From: Bugulina stolonifera
Lineage: Eukaryota; Bryozoa; Gymnolaemata; Cheilostomatida; Bugulidae
Reading direction: 5' to 3'
DNA: 64,000 nucleotides
Assembly: GCA_935421135.1 (NCBI GenBank)
Contig: OW285189.1
Span: 12,793,072 to 12,857,071 of the forward strand
The position numbers were made by a program, and so were the translations under genes. Numbering within the stretch: position 1 is the first letter of the stretch; every line of letters begins with the position of its first letter. This document shows positions 1 through 11,807 of the stretch, one piece after another. Under the pieces are notes generated by a model, which saw only the letters and a program-made list of their open reading frames with translations, ran no database searches and was not told the DNA's origin.

Positions 1-33
1 TTAGGCTGTTGAGTTCAGGCTGTTGAGTTTAGG
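1..33. repeat. remnant of the 14-bp satellite
   Basis: Two to three diverged copies of the GGCTGTTGAGTYTA unit that is amplified at 8,898-9,397. They are followed by the same flank as at 9,397 and 24,150. The left edge of the window therefore lies inside the same duplicated unit. Confidence 0.75.
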
Positions 34-94
34 TGATAATAAGCTATTCAAGAGAGAACTGAGGAGAGTACTGCTCCTGCTGATAAGCCGATAC

Positions 95-1065
95 TGTGGT
101 GAAACAGCCTCCGTGGTTATGGCTCCCTAGGCCAGCCACACAAACAGTATCATAGCTGACAGTATTATCCCTGCATGACATATTATTGTATCCATACCCA
201 TTCATGCATTCATTATCTTATACACTGGTGTCTTATATTACATATACTAGCAATCAAGCTTTGGGATTACACTTATATTGCATCTTGGTTTTCCCACATT
301 TATACATATTCTCAGTAATTGTCTACTCTTGCTTGGTTGTAATTTAATAGTCTTTTTGCCATTTATATAGTAACTTCATGGCCGACCTTATAGATTAAGC
401 TCATAATTATATGTGACATGTTTCTCCTTATTGTAAGCACATTTTGTGCTGACCCTTTATGTGACCGACATCGGGCGGAACCATCCATGTTGTTGCATCA
501 GTTCCGGAGCCGATACCATGTCGGCCGGCCGATACCATGTCGGGCTCTTTTGGCCGGAAGTTTGTTATGTATATAAGGCAGTGCATTTTGTGTTGTAATT
601 CAGTTGTTGATTGCGCTTGAATAAAGCAACATCTCCTAACTCAAACCTACAGAGGCTTACTCTTTAGGCGGGTAACTCCACCTGAGGATCTTATGATCCA
701 GTACGGCTCGAGTTCACCTCATCCTAGGCTAAGCATATCTCTATCCACCCCTTAGACTTAGGCCGATCTCTGGTTCTAATGAACCTAGCGTTGAGCTTAG
801 GATCTCAAGGCTAGACAATCTTTCTCTACACTCCCTCGGAGTATAAACTCTACATGACCTACGTCGGTCCTGAGCTCCAATGAGTCCCGGCATCGGCCTA
901 CGTCTGATATAACTTACAATACACCTATAAAGAGCACATATAACTGTTCACTCTTTTATGTAATGAGTCGAAGATACACTTGGTCGGCCTCTACCACCTT
1001 CCAAGCCCTTCACATACTTGCAGCCCTCGGCTCTCGTATGCAACAACACACTCAAAAACATTACA
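95..1065 (+). mobile_element. solo LTR of an LTR retrotransposon (971 bp)
   Basis: The element starts TGTGGTG and ends CATTACA, flanked by a direct ATAC duplication (91-94 and 1066-1069). The uninterrupted site is preserved at about 24,205-24,220, where GCCGATAC runs straight into TTCTGCCG. Inside are a TATA-like ATATAAGG at 571-578 and an AATAAA signal at 620-625, the usual U3-R-U5 order. No internal gag-pol is present, so this is a solo LTR left by recombination. The insertion is younger than the duplication that made the two flanks. Confidence 0.85.
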
Positions 1066-2280
1066 ATACTTCTGCCGTTACTATATTCCTGCTGTTACTA
1101 TATTCCTGCCGCTGCCATCATCTGCTAACACTGAGAATACCAAACATAGGTCCTGTATTACTTTACTCCATTGGTCTCTGATCTCATCTTTGATTGTATT
1201 GTATGTATAGATAATGAGAGCTAAAGGTTTAACTATAATTACATAAATATTGTATTGTATTGACCTGTACCGCTATGACATCATCAGACAAAGTCCCTCA
1301 TTCTCAAAGCAATGTTATGCCAGCAATTTTACCTAATGATCCATTAGTAAGTTCAAAAACTCACTGAAATACATACATGTGAATTATGTGAATTTTGGTG
1401 AAGTGGATGTCATCTGTTGATTGGGCAAAAACATCAAAAAATTTGAGTGATAAAATATTTGAACAAAATAATATTTTCGTTTGTTGAAATACTTGTCTAA
1501 CATTAAACTGTAATTAGTTGGCAGTGATTACAATCATAATGGAATTTATAGACTGTTATTCAACAATTAATTGTACAAATAAATAAGGGTAATAACCTAA
1601 GTGACTCTTGAGAGAGGGCAACTTCTAGTTATTACCCATAGCCCATAAGTGCCCAACTACCCATGCTTGTACCACATGTACATGTAGGCCTACTTGGCAC
1701 AGAACTGTCTAGTTACAGTTTAGGTGTAGTATATTAAAATGTAAAGGGCTACACTCAGTGCTAGTGGTAACTACAATGTATTGATTGAATTCAATTGGCC
1801 AGCTAACAGCTGTAGATTTTGGTGACCTCTACAGGACCTCAGCCCTCAGGCACCAGGTTTGAGGGCTAATGCTTGTAAATACTATAACAATAGTCTATAT
1901 AATTAGGTGAACTTCAGTCAATATTATGTAGGTGGTATGTAATAATGTACATTGCATTGTGCATGCAGGTTGAATTGTTGTGCAACAGAAATATATAATA
2001 TAATAATATATTACCCTAGAAATTGGTAGCAATACCAATTTCTAGGGCACTCTACTGGGAGATACACTGAACTGCTAACCTTGTGCAATTCTCGCTGTCA
2101 CTGGCAGCTTGAGAACTCTGGTTCAGTGTTTTTCACATCTTTTAGATATGCTTTGCTGTAAGTATAGAGTATTGCTAAGGTGTGCTCCTAGGTATATCTC
2201 TGAGCTGTACTGATGAGGTGTCAAACACCCAAACAGTACACTGTATGCAGATTGAGTAGTATTTTCTATAAAGTTATAAT
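1066..2280. repeat. non-coding flank shared by the duplicated units
   Basis: No convincing coding exon. The segment from about 1,287 to 2,260 is repeated almost base for base at 24,665-25,670. It is repeated in shortened form at 10,735-11,180 and as diverged pieces at 19,480-19,760 and 32,030-32,780. Near 1,608-1,660 is a half copy of the fold-back element seen complete at 10,240-10,379. Confidence 0.7.
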
Positions 2281-2346
2281 TGCGGTTCAGTGGTTAACTT
2301 GCTGATTTTTAGACCATAGAGTCACAGGTTCAAATCCCATGCCCTC
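2280..2346 (+). repeat. tRNA-like (SINE-type) segment
   Basis: A B-box-like GGTTCAAATCC sits about 45 bp after a TTCAGTGGTTAAC stretch that resembles an A box. The same segment occurs at 11,190-11,255 and 25,680-25,745 in the other units. It does not fold as an obvious intact tRNA, so a decayed tRNA-derived SINE head is the better reading. It was present before the duplications. Confidence 0.4.
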
Positions 2347-2503
2347 CTGTTGTGAAAGATGAGCTCCTGTAAAACAGGAAGGCTAATTGGCAGTAATGCA
2401 GAAAATATGCCTATAGTATCTCAGACAGTATGTACTGAGCAGGTAATACTATTTACATGTATATGTGTAACATGTTATAACAGTAATTGTTTGATGAACA
2501 TCG

Positions 2504-2509
2504 CTTTAT
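2504..2509 (-). promoter_or_regulatory. candidate poly(A) signal of BRICHOS copy 1
   Basis: AATAAA on the minus strand about 365 nt past the stop codon. The same TTTAATAATAAAGC context lies downstream of the stop in copy 2 (near 11,410) and copy 3 (near 26,710). Conservation between duplicates is expected by descent, so this is only suggestive. Confidence 0.35.
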
Positions 2510-2872
2510 TATTAAATGAAAGGAAAATAGAAATATTGTATCATAAGTATGGGTAAGAAAAAGTACAGTTTAGTTGTTGTGGAAATAGAAGATCTCTGCA
2601 CATGGTACATTTACATGTGTAATAATTTGTAATATAGTTCTGTAGCAGCATTCAGTAGCAGTGTTATAACATAATAATATTATTGTTATAAACTGATATT
2701 ATATTATAATATACATGTATTGGAAGCATACACATGTAAACATGCAATATTACAAAGATCATTATCATTATATGAAAAATGCTGTGACTGTTAGTCAAGA
2801 CTGTGTAATTATACAGAGCTCACTCAGTAGTTGATATTCTACATCTTTGTGAGCTACATAATCCAAACAGAT

Positions 2873-5698
2873 TTAGCAATTGTAATAATAGTAGATACAG
2901 CGACGCAAGTAATACACTCGGCCACCTACATAATATCTGAAAATATAACATCTGATGAGTCTGTAACACAGAGCTCTCTTGTTTCTGTTCTGGTTAACAG
3001 TATCCACTTCTGTGCCTGTAGAGAAATATATCACAGAGCAATTGAATATTATACAATACATGATACGTAATTCATATATCATAGCCTGTGTTCATACTGA
3101 ATTTATATATCATAGCCTGTGTTCACACTGAATTCATATATCGTAGCACATGGTCACACTGAATTCATACATGTATATCATAGTCCATGTTCATTTTCTG
3201 TGAACATAGATGCCTCAAACTGCTTCAAGGGTTCACCTCACAGACTATACGACATGCACTAGTGGACCAGATTTACCAAGATCTGAATCTGTTGCCACCC
3301 TTTAGCATTGCAATAGGAAGTCATCTTCTTATAGATAGAAAGCAATAAAATATTATTTCCATTCTTATATTTGCTTTTTAGAACCAGACAGTTTAGAATC
3401 TGTTATATGCGAGCTAGTCATCTCTGTGTAGAAACTTGGACTAAAAGTTAACCTTCTTACATGTAGATACAATATAATCTATATATCGAGTACATATGAC
3501 CCAGATTTGAAAATGTTGTGCTCCGCTTGCACCAACTTTCCCTTGGGAAGGTTTTTGTCATTATACATGTAAGTATACAATCTTATATTATAATGTGTAG
3601 CTTTACAATGTACTGTACATGTAAGCTCTGACTGTAAGTAATCCTAATGGACAAATAAATAAACACAATTGTTTGTTTATTTACCTTCCTTGGACTCTTC
3701 CTTGGGGGTAATCACCAACCATCTGAATCCATTCTTACATTCCTGGTGAGCACGTTCTGGGAAGAAACTTGTATCCTTTATCCAACCATCCAATATCTTA
3801 GCATTGACCTCTACATCATCCCCCTCGATCTCTCCACCATTAAAATTCTCAATGAAATTGGACACAACACTTTCATCATTTGTTCCGTTGTAGCTCACAG
3901 GGCTGACATAGCAGATTCCATCATCAGCTTTGGTAATATGCAGACCCTGAATATACATGCAATATAATATTATAGTGATAGTGTATAGGCCTACTTATAT
4001 AACATAATATATAACATATTATTTTATTTTATTATGCCTGCAAGAAATGTGTGACTGTGTCAGCTCGTACATCACGTTTGTTAGCCAGCAAATGAGTCAG
4101 TCAAGCTGTTTTTTCACATTGATTTCGAGTTTTTGAGATGGGAGTTCTAGACATGTGCTTGGTAAATTATATATTATTCCAAAATGTATGCAGTTGTTTC
4201 TTTTTCAACATCAAACCCAAACTTGCATGATGCCATTATATTAATGATAATATGCTAACCTTGTTGAAGTCATCCATGTCAAATGATCCGTCACTGTGGT
4301 GGTAGTAAGCAACATGTTGTCCTTTGTTGTAGTAGACTTTCTCTTCTACCTGGATACACAGAACATAACGACCAAATAATACCACTTGTATAATATTGTA
4401 TAATGTGTTTTTAGCAAGGAATTTATCTTTGAGCAGTCAGAGACTTATTTCAAATCCATGAAAATACCAGTCCGTGACTGGGGTTTGAACCCAGGCCTCT
4501 ACGGCACCTAATCACCCAGCACAGTGAACAGAACATGCTACCACTACACCAGCTATGAGCTGGTGTAGTGGTAGCATGCACATTATACAATATATAGAAA
4601 ATGGCCAAACCCCCTAACACTTGTATAATATATAATAATTAATATAGACATACAAATTTAATAAGACAATTTTGAAATTGGTTTGATAACCTGTCTCTAG
4701 GTAATTATACAGTATCTACATATATACAGTATCTACTATATATACAGTATCTACCATATACAGTATATATCTGTAATAATGTAATTATAATATACAATGT
4801 AGGGCCTATATATATTTATTCATATTATTCAAACAATTATAAATTATTTAAAAAAACAGGTTTATTTCTTATAGTGAATGATGTTTTGTTTAGCCTTGCT
4901 TTTTAGGAAACACAATACTTTATTTGTACAACTATCTCAAAACTTCCTGCAGTTTCTGACATGCACTGGGTTTAAACAAAGTAAGCAGTTATTAGATTGA
5001 ACAAAATAGCTTGTGTAAATATTAACAACAAACTACGATTAAATTAAATACTCTGATACCTTTCTGTTATCTGCAGTCTTTACATTAACTGTTGCCTCAA
5101 CATCTACCTCAGTAGGTTTCTTAGCTTGTTCTCCTTGACATGCAGCATGACCATTAACTACTGCCATGTAGATTAGTACTGACACAGACGCTGTCAGAAG
5201 AACTGACAAAACCAACAGAGAGACACCAACCAGTTTGGATTTGTGTTCCCCTCTTTCTCCCATCTACAAGTAATAATGAGCTATTTAAGATCCGGTTGCT
5301 GTGTTCCTATTGAAGAAGGCCGATTGTTCCGGCCAATCAATTAGCTGTCATTTGTTCAACCACTTATGCAAAGACCAGCATGCATGTTGGTCTTTTCAGT
5401 TCCAGCTGTTCTGATAGGTTAATATTACATGTACATGTAGATACAGCGACTCCAATCATATACTCTATTAGAAATCAGCTTTGGTTACTGACTGAATATT
5501 AATCAAGACCTTTACTGTTAATTCAAGAAGTATTTCTGCTTTGACCAAGATAGCAGTCAGTTACATGATTACATATTACTTTGCAAAAATTACCTAAATT
5601 GAAAACTTTAATACGATCCTCACAAGTTACTATAGTTAAATAAAATGATTATTTCTACCTACCTTGTCTTCAACAGATAGTTTTTCAGTAGAGCTCAT
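2873..5698 (-). CDS. BRICHOS-domain proprotein with C-terminal beta-hairpin peptide, copy 1 (5 exons)
   Basis: Exons on the minus strand: 5698-5663, 5263-5060, 4349-4260, 3946-3685 and 3015-2873, all GT-AG with consistent phases (0,0,0,1), giving 244 residues. Residues 1-22 are short and cytosolic. Residues 23-48 (LVGVSLLVLSVLL...) form a signal-anchor helix. Residues about 85-185 fit a BRICHOS domain, with the conserved Asp107 in DFNKGL, Cys122 in ICYVSP and Cys180 in QECKNGF. Exon 5 carries NQNRNKR, an R-x-K-R furin-type site, then 33 residues with Cys spacing C-x5-C-x16-C-x6-C, ten Tyr, six Arg, no acidic residue and VGGR at the centre. Known: BRICHOS proproteins are type II membrane proteins whose domain chaperones a beta-prone C-terminal peptide released by furin, and annelid antimicrobial peptides are made this way. 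Inferred: this is a secreted host-defence peptide. A promoter TATA box lies at 5,752. The peptide differs most from the other two copies. Confidence 0.85.
3068..3185. repeat. tandem repeat of about 36 bp in intron 4 of BRICHOS copy 1
   Basis: Three to four copies of a unit containing ATATATCATAGCCTGTGTTC and ending CACTGAATT. The same array, with about four copies, is in intron 4 of copy 2 (12,001-12,125). It is reduced and split by a transposon in copy 3. Confidence 0.75.
4397..4617 (-). mobile_element. tRNA-derived SINE in intron 2 of BRICHOS copy 1
   Basis: The insert is flanked by 14-bp direct repeats CACTTGTATAATAT (4383-4396 and 4618-4631). The matching site in copy 3 (about 29,290-29,305) has one copy of this sequence and no insert. 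The minus strand reads GGTGTAGTGGTAGCATG (A-box-like), then GGGTTCAAACCCC (B box), as in tRNA-headed SINEs. It arrived after copies 1 and 3 separated. Confidence 0.75.
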
Positions 5699-5751
5699 TG
5701 CAACCAACAGCCTCAACAGACAGTTATGATGAGAGAACCATTTAGTCTCTC

Positions 5752-5759
5752 CTTTTATA
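5752..5759 (-). promoter_or_regulatory. TATA box of BRICHOS copy 1
   Basis: TATAAAAG on the minus strand, 53-61 bp before the ATG, in the context TATAAAAGGAGA. The identical octamer lies at 54-61 bp in copies 2 and 3. A start site about 30 bp downstream would leave a 5' UTR of only about 25-30 nt. Confidence 0.7.
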
Positions 5760-6957
5760 CGCCTTTGAGAGTGATAACTCTCAATATATCTGGCATTGGT
5801 TGACATATTTATCTGAACCTCTTACTGATTGGGTTTATTTTTGGAACCGTCCATTTACAATGAATGCAGACCTACATATAATTAGGCAATCATGAAACCT
5901 ATATTTTTTTACTTTCAAAGAAGACAATTCAGATGTGAAATAATCCATAAAATGTTGATAGGGCAAATGATTTTTGCTTTGATATGTTGGCACAAAATAT
6001 GATAATAAGAATATAATTCACATACATTTGACGTTTTATGAGATTAAATGTCCCAGGCAAGTAACTGAGTAGATAGTAATACTATCTACATGGAACAAGT
6101 TGAGAAAGCAACTCCTGAGAAAAATAACATTTACAATGTTGTTGTGTATACATGTACACGTACATGTAGACAAGATTGGAACATTTCAGGGTAACAACTA
6201 GTGCATAAAATTAAGGTCATATTATACAATCATGCTAAAAAATACATTGTACAGGTACATGTACATGTAGTATGGTAGTACTTAGTGTAGTTGTGTGGCC
6301 TTATATTATACGCCAGGTTTGTAAGTCTGAGAGCATTATATTGTACCCATCTTATACCCAAATATTCAGGAGTTGTTCTCTCTCAATAATAGTATGCTAG
6401 AGTACTATCAATAGTGTGATTGGTTTTTGAAGAATTTTGTCAGATGCCGAACTAAATTAAGATCTCGTAGTTTTTTTCCGTATTTTGTGATAATATATAA
6501 TATTATCTTAACAACAATTTAAAATATGTATAATACTATTGTAAAACTTCAGTTTTATCTGTCCATGATAGGGAAATGAGATATAATAGCGTAAATCTAA
6601 ATCTAAAGATGCAGAGGAGTTGCTTTCTTGATTGAAGAAAGGCACAGCTGACTGATACTAGTGCGTGCCCTAAACTGCTCATTGAGAGTGATTACATTTA
6701 CTGAGCGACTGAGTTAATACTATAACTAGTAAATGTTCACGTACCAAGTTGGGAAAGCAACTGCTAAAACAAATCTCAAGAATATCTGTGTATAAGATAA
6801 GAGCAATATATAGTCCCTGGGTGACAACTCGCATATAATATAAACTTTGGATTACTGCTCTCTGTTACCTAACTTACATAGTGGCCGAGGACTCCGAAGG
6901 AGATAGCCTGCATGCCTCTCTATATAACTACTAGGAAGGGGCGGGCTCATTTCCCTC
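5760..6957. repeat. 5' flank of BRICHOS copy 1, duplicated at copy 3
   Basis: No coding exon is visible. The segment is almost identical to 30,362-31,576, including the text around AGGAAGGGGCGGGCTC, and the match stops abruptly after TTTCCCTCCCTAA. Copy 2 has only the first tens of bases in common. It carries the promoter region of copy 1. Confidence 0.75.
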
Positions 6958-7085
6958 CCTAACATTTACATTACAGTAATTCAACTGTTTCCTTATTTAT
7001 ACATACTTGTATTGTGCAATGATTGATAATTTTTGATTAACCGTGCGAACTGGTTGTGACTTACTTAATACTCTATGCATAACTT
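6958..7085 (+). mobile_element. LTR fragment
   Basis: The stretch from ACATTTACATTACAGTAATT to CTTGCCTTTTATACCTGTT matches the 5' part of the LTR at 20,854-21,509 (bases about 20,908-21,045). It is truncated on both sides. The following bases to about 7,490 match 22,115-22,500, which is unique flank of the minisatellite. Confidence 0.65.
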
Positions 7086-7614
7086 GCCTTTTATACCTGT
7101 TCTAATGCTGAATTATGCTTAAACATTAATTTTGGGACTTGAACAAATTTGTCCATAGTCCAAATTTGCTAAATATTTCTATTGCAAAATGCTCCAAGAT
7201 TAGCAAAGTCTTGAATCTTTCTTTCGTTAAACATTTCTGCTTTTAGGGTGATGTATTTTGAAAATGACAATGACTACACTAAATATATATATATATACGT
7301 ATGCAATATATTTAGAATCTAGATTACCAGTGTTTTCCCAGGGAACTGCCTGACAATACTCCCACCCCTACTGTAGGGTGCAGGAGGTTCTAAAGCTAAC
7401 CATAAATAGCCTCAGCACTCACAAACTAATGACTATGTAGAGTTGTCATCTCCAGACACTTTTTTGCAACACATAGTAACAGGAATCATCATATATGTTA
7501 TAATGTAGCGAATCCTTATTACAAGGGAGTTGTCTTCTCTTACCCCAAACCCCCAGCCACTATATTATTATATAGAAGTATTCTAGCACGTATTTAATAA
7601 CCTGTTAATCCTTG
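7086..7614. other. non-coding flank of the minisatellite
   Basis: Matches 22,115-22,500 closely, including a short TATATATA run near 7,282. No reading frame longer than noise and no RNA gene recognised. Confidence 0.6.
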
Positions 7615-8320
7615 CATGGTGATGGGAGTACAGTGGTTATGGGGGCACAGTGATTATGGGGGTACAGTGGTACAGTGGTTATGGGGGTACAGTGGTTATG
7701 GAGTACAGTAGTTATGGGGCACAGTGGTTATGGGGTACGGTAGTTATGGGGGCACAGTGGTGATGGGGGCACAGTGGTTATGGGGTACAGTGGTTATGGG
7801 GCACAGTGGTTATGGGGTACGGTGGTTATGGGGGCACAGTGGTTATGGGGCACTGTGGTTATGGGGGCACAGTGGTTATGGGGCACAGTGGTTACGGGGT
7901 ACAGTGGTTATGAGGTACGGTGGTTATGGGGGCACAGTGGTTATGGGGTACGGTGGTTATGGGGGCACAGTGGTTATGGGGGTACAGTGGTTATGGGGGT
8001 ACAGTGGTTATGGGGGTACAGTGGTTATGGGGCACAGTGGTTATGGGGTACAGTGGTTATGGGATACGGTGGTTATGGGGGCACAGTGGTTATGGGGTAC
8101 AGTGGTTATGGGGACACAGTGGTTATGGGGTACGGTGGTTATGGGGGCACAGTGGTTATGGGGTACGGTGGTTATGGGGGCACAGTGGTTATGGGGCACA
8201 GTGGTTATGGGGTACAGTGGTTATGGGGTACGGTGGTTATGGGGGCACAGTGGTTATGGGGTACGGTGGTTATGGGGGCACAGTGGTTATGGGGTACAGT
8301 GGTTATGGGGGCACAGTGGG
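7615..8320. repeat. G-rich 16/17-bp minisatellite, array 1
   Basis: About 42 units of GGTTATGGGGTACAGT and variants: GGGGCACAGT, GGGGGCACAGT, GGGGGTACAGT, TACGGT. Units of 16 and 17 bp alternate, so every frame of the plus strand stays open and yields YGG/WLWG-type nonsense. A second array lies at 22,550-23,568. The G-rich strand is always plus. Confidence 0.95.
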
Positions 8321-8897
8321 CAACTTGAAGTGCTTAATAGACTGCTACATGTATAACTACATATACCACTACATGTACATGGACAATTATACATGCATAT
8401 ACAATTACATATGTATATATTACTACTGAACACACACATGTACAGCTACATGTTGATGTGCAACTACATCTACCGCTACATACACAGCTACATAACACAT
8501 ATAATGTCAGCCATATCAGTAATATCTTATGGTGTAAATATATCAAGTTCACTAGAAGTCCTAACATGAGTAGGTGTATTTGCTGAACAAAACGCTCCGA
8601 TCTCCAGCACTCAACTAGAACATATGAATCCAATGATGACGAAATTATGTACAACTACAACTACTCTATGAAGCTAATGGAAAGTATTTGCTGAAGCAGC
8701 TGGAAAGTGCAGTGAGGACATAGACAGCAAATTGTCATGTGAAGCTAAGGAAGTCCCTTATAGCATAAAATTAACGCTAGTTTGACTATTATAGGCTATT
8801 CCCTTATCGCTGGGTATGGCATGAGAACAACTAAACACTTTACAGCTAAATTGTTATATAAGGCAAGGGAGACGATAATGGAACTTGTGCTGAACTG
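8321..8897. repeat. spacer between minisatellite and 14-bp satellite, duplicated at 23,569-24,112
   Basis: Begins with an ACTTGAAGTGCTTAATA tail and a run of CTACATGTA-like motifs, then 300 bp of low-complexity non-coding DNA. The homologous stretch at 23,569-24,112 differs by small indels. No gene seen. Confidence 0.65.
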
Positions 8898-9397
8898 TTG
8901 AGTCTAGGCTGTTGAGTCTAGGCTGTTGAGTCTAGGCTGTTGAGTCTAGGCTGTTGAGTCTAGGCTGTTGAGTCTAGGCTGTTGAGTCTAGGCTGTTGAG
9001 TCTAGGCTGTTGAGTCTAGGCTGTTGAGTCTAGGCTGTTGAGTCTAGGCTGTTGAGTCTAGGCTGTTGAGTCTAGGCTGTTGAGTCTAGGCTGTTGAGTC
9101 TAGGCTGTTGAGTCTAGGCTGTTGAGTCTAGGCTGTTGAGTCTAGGCTGTTGAGTCTAGGCTGTTGAGTCTAGGCTGTTGAGTCTAGGCTGTTGAGTCTA
9201 GGCTGTTGAGTCTAGGCTGTTGAGTCTAGGCTGTTGAGTCTAGGCTGTTGAGTCTAGGCTGTTGAGTCTAGGCTGTTGAGTCTAGGCTGTTGAGTCTAGG
9301 CTGTTGAGTCTAGGCTGTTGAGTCTAGGCTGTTGAGTCTAGGCTGTTGAGTCTAGGCTGTTGAGTCTAGGCTGTTGAGTCTAGGCTGTTGAGTTTAG
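8898..9397. repeat. near-perfect 14-bp satellite (about 36 copies)
   Basis: Unit TGTTGAGTCTAGGC repeated head to tail with essentially no variation for 500 bp, ending in a TTGAGTTTAGG variant. Only two to four diverged copies remain at 1-33 and 24,110-24,155. The homogeneity points to a recent expansion in this unit only. Confidence 0.95.
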
Positions 9398-9671
9398 GTA
9401 ATAATAATGCTATTCAAGAGGGAAATGAGGATAGTACTGCTCCTACTGATACTCTGATACTTCGACCGTTACTATTTTCCTGCCGTTACCATCATCTGCT
9501 AACACTGAGAATACCAAACATAGGTCCTGTATTACTTTACTCTAATTGATCTCTGATCTCATCTTTGACTGTATTGTATGTATAGTAAGTTAAATGAGAG
9601 CTAAAGGATTAAGTATAATATTACATAAACATATTATTGTTATGACCTATACAGATATGACATTATACCGC

Positions 9672-10069
9672 ATTGATTGCTTATTGATTGCTTATTGATT
9701 GCTTATTGATTGCTTATTGATTGCTTATTGATTGCTTATTGATTGCTTATTGATTGCTTATTGATTGCTTATTGATTGCTTATTGATTGCTTATTGATTG
9801 CTTATTGACTGCTTATTGACTGTTTATTGACTGCTTATTGACTGCTTATTGACTGCTTATTGACTGCTTATTGACTGCTTATTGACTGCTTATTGACTGC
9901 TTATTGACTGCTTATTGATTGCTTATTGATTGCTTATTGATTGCTTATTGATTGCTTATTGATTGCTTATTGATTGCTTATTGATTGCTTATTGATTGCT
10001 TATTGATTGCTTATTGATTGCTTATTGATTGCTTATTGATTGCTTATTGATTGCTTATTGATTGCTTAG
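9672..10069. repeat. 11-bp satellite (about 36 copies) with a variant block
   Basis: Unit TTGATTGCTTA repeated head to tail. A central block of ten units (about 9,807-9,910) reads TTGACTGCTTA, one of them with TGTTTATTG. The matching place in the third unit (about 24,445-24,470) holds only one to two copies, so this array also expanded locally. Confidence 0.95.
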
Positions 10070-10239
10070 TCGTGGCTCACATACATGTAAGTATGGTGTT
10101 AACATTGGTATGTTTTGTATGATTTCTGCTCTACTACATGGCTTGTACTTCCCTAATGTCTTGGCAGTCACACTTATTTACAGTGTTAGTCATTCCTGGG
10201 ACTACCTACTGTGCTTTGGATGTGATTATGCCATTTCCT

Positions 10240-10379
10240 CATGGGCACTAATATGCTATTGATCATAATTAGAAGTTGTCCTCTCCCTATTTATCTTCCT
10301 CTTCCAGAAAAAAAGAAGAGGAAGATAAATTGGGAGAGGACAACTTCTAATTATGATCAATAGCTTATTAGTGCCCATG
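10240..10379. mobile_element. fold-back (inverted repeat) element, 140 bp
   Basis: Arms beginning CATGGGCACTAATA and ending in the reverse complement TATTAGTGCCCATG pair over about 65 bp around an AAAAAAA loop. They include GAAGTTGTCCTCTCCC and its complement. A single arm of the same element occurs at 17,338-17,410 and degraded arms near 1,608 and 25,005. It has no coding capacity. Confidence 0.8.
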
Positions 10380-11189
10380 CTTTTCCTCCTTGATTATCCT
10401 AGTCCTTTTGTACAGACAGTGGGACAAATTTGGAATCGCAATAGAGAGTTCAAAGCATTCCTACATACAGAATACTAGAGCACATAAAAACATTAACTTG
10501 TTCTCTAGTCGATTTTATGCCAACTTAGCGATATCCCAAAACTTACAAAATGTCAAAAAGCAGTCCACCGTGCCCCCCCCCCCCCCCAATATCCCTATTA
10601 TACTCCATACCTCTTCTATACTCTGTGCCTCTACTACACTTCATACCACTACTATGGAGTGTGGACTGAGGCTATGGGCTGTGCAATCCAGGATGAACTT
10701 TCTTGTATGTTTGTAGTACATGTACACGTGGACCTACTTGGCACAGACCTGTCTAGTTACAGTTTAGGTGCAGTATATTAGAATGTAGAGGGCTACACTC
10801 AGTGCTAGTGGTAACTACACTTGTACAATGTATTGATTGAATTCAATTGGCCAGCTAACAGCTGCAGATGTCGGTGACCTCTCCGAGGCACCAGGCTTGA
10901 GGGCTAATGCTTGAAAATAAATACTATAACAATATAATTGGGTGAACTTCAGTCAATATTAGGCAGTACGTAATATATAGCGTACATTGCATTGTGCATG
11001 CAGGTTGAATTGGCAGCTTGAGAACTCTGGTTCAGTGTTTTTCACACCTTTTAGATATGCTTTGCTGTAAGTATAGAGTATTGCTAAGGTGTGCTCCTAG
11101 GTATATCTCTGAGCTGTACTGATGAGGTGTCAAACACCCAAACAGTACACTGTATGCAAATTGAGTAATATTTTCTATAAAGTTATAAT
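10380..11189. other. non-coding flank of BRICHOS copy 2
   Basis: Contains a run of 15 C at 10,573-10,587. From about 10,735 it holds a shortened copy of the shared flank (compare 1,690-2,250). The frame at 10,390-10,716 has no recognisable domain and crosses the C run. No gene called. Confidence 0.55.
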
Positions 11190-11807
11190 TGCGGTTCAGT
11201 GGTTAACTTGTTGATTTTTAGACCATAGAGTCACAGGTTCAAATCTCATGCCCTCCTGTTGTGGAAGGTGAGCTTATGTAAAACAGGAAGGCTAATTGGC
11301 AGTAATGCAGAAAATATGCCTAGTATCTCAGACAGTATGTACTGAGCAAGTAATACAATTATTATAATGTATAACATGTTATAACATTAATTGTTTGATG
11401 AATGTTGCTTTATTATTAAATGAAAGGAAAACAGAAATGTTGTATCATAAGTATGGGTAAGGAAAAGTACAATTTAGTGGTTGTGGAAATAGAAAAGCTC
11501 AGCACATGGTACATTTACATGTGTGATAATTTGTATTAGTCCTGTAACTGCATTCAATAGCTGAAGTACATGTTATATTATATTATAATATACAATGTAT
11601 ATTGTAAGCTGACAATGAGACGATATTTTTTAATACAAGAATTGCAAACATTCTTGTATAAATATGGAAAGTGATGTTACAAAGATCATTATTATTTTAT
11701 AAGAGAAATTCTGTAACTGTTAGTCTAGGCTGTGTAATTATACAAAACTCACTCAGTAGTTGATATTCTACATCTTTGTGAGCTACATAATCTCAATCCA
11801 AACAGAC

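Noticed and set aside
3677..3958. BRICHOS exon 4 ending as its own gene at the TAA after ...EGK
   Set aside because: The stop lies inside a perfect donor (GGAAG/GTAAAT). Splicing there joins in phase to exon 5 in all three copies, so the stop is intronic.
4450..4570. Possible functional tRNA gene on the minus strand
   Set aside because: A and B boxes are present, but the flanks are a 14-bp target duplication and the clover-leaf is not convincing. A SINE explains it better.
7724..8429. Long overlapping frames of YGG/WLWG/TVVMG repeats
   Set aside because: They are open in several plus-strand frames at once because the 16/17-bp minisatellite lacks stop codons. The same happens at 22,570-23,675. 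No start context, splice sites or domain.
9672..10069. CRISPR-like array
   Set aside because: The units are contiguous 11-mers with no spacers. It is a eukaryotic satellite.
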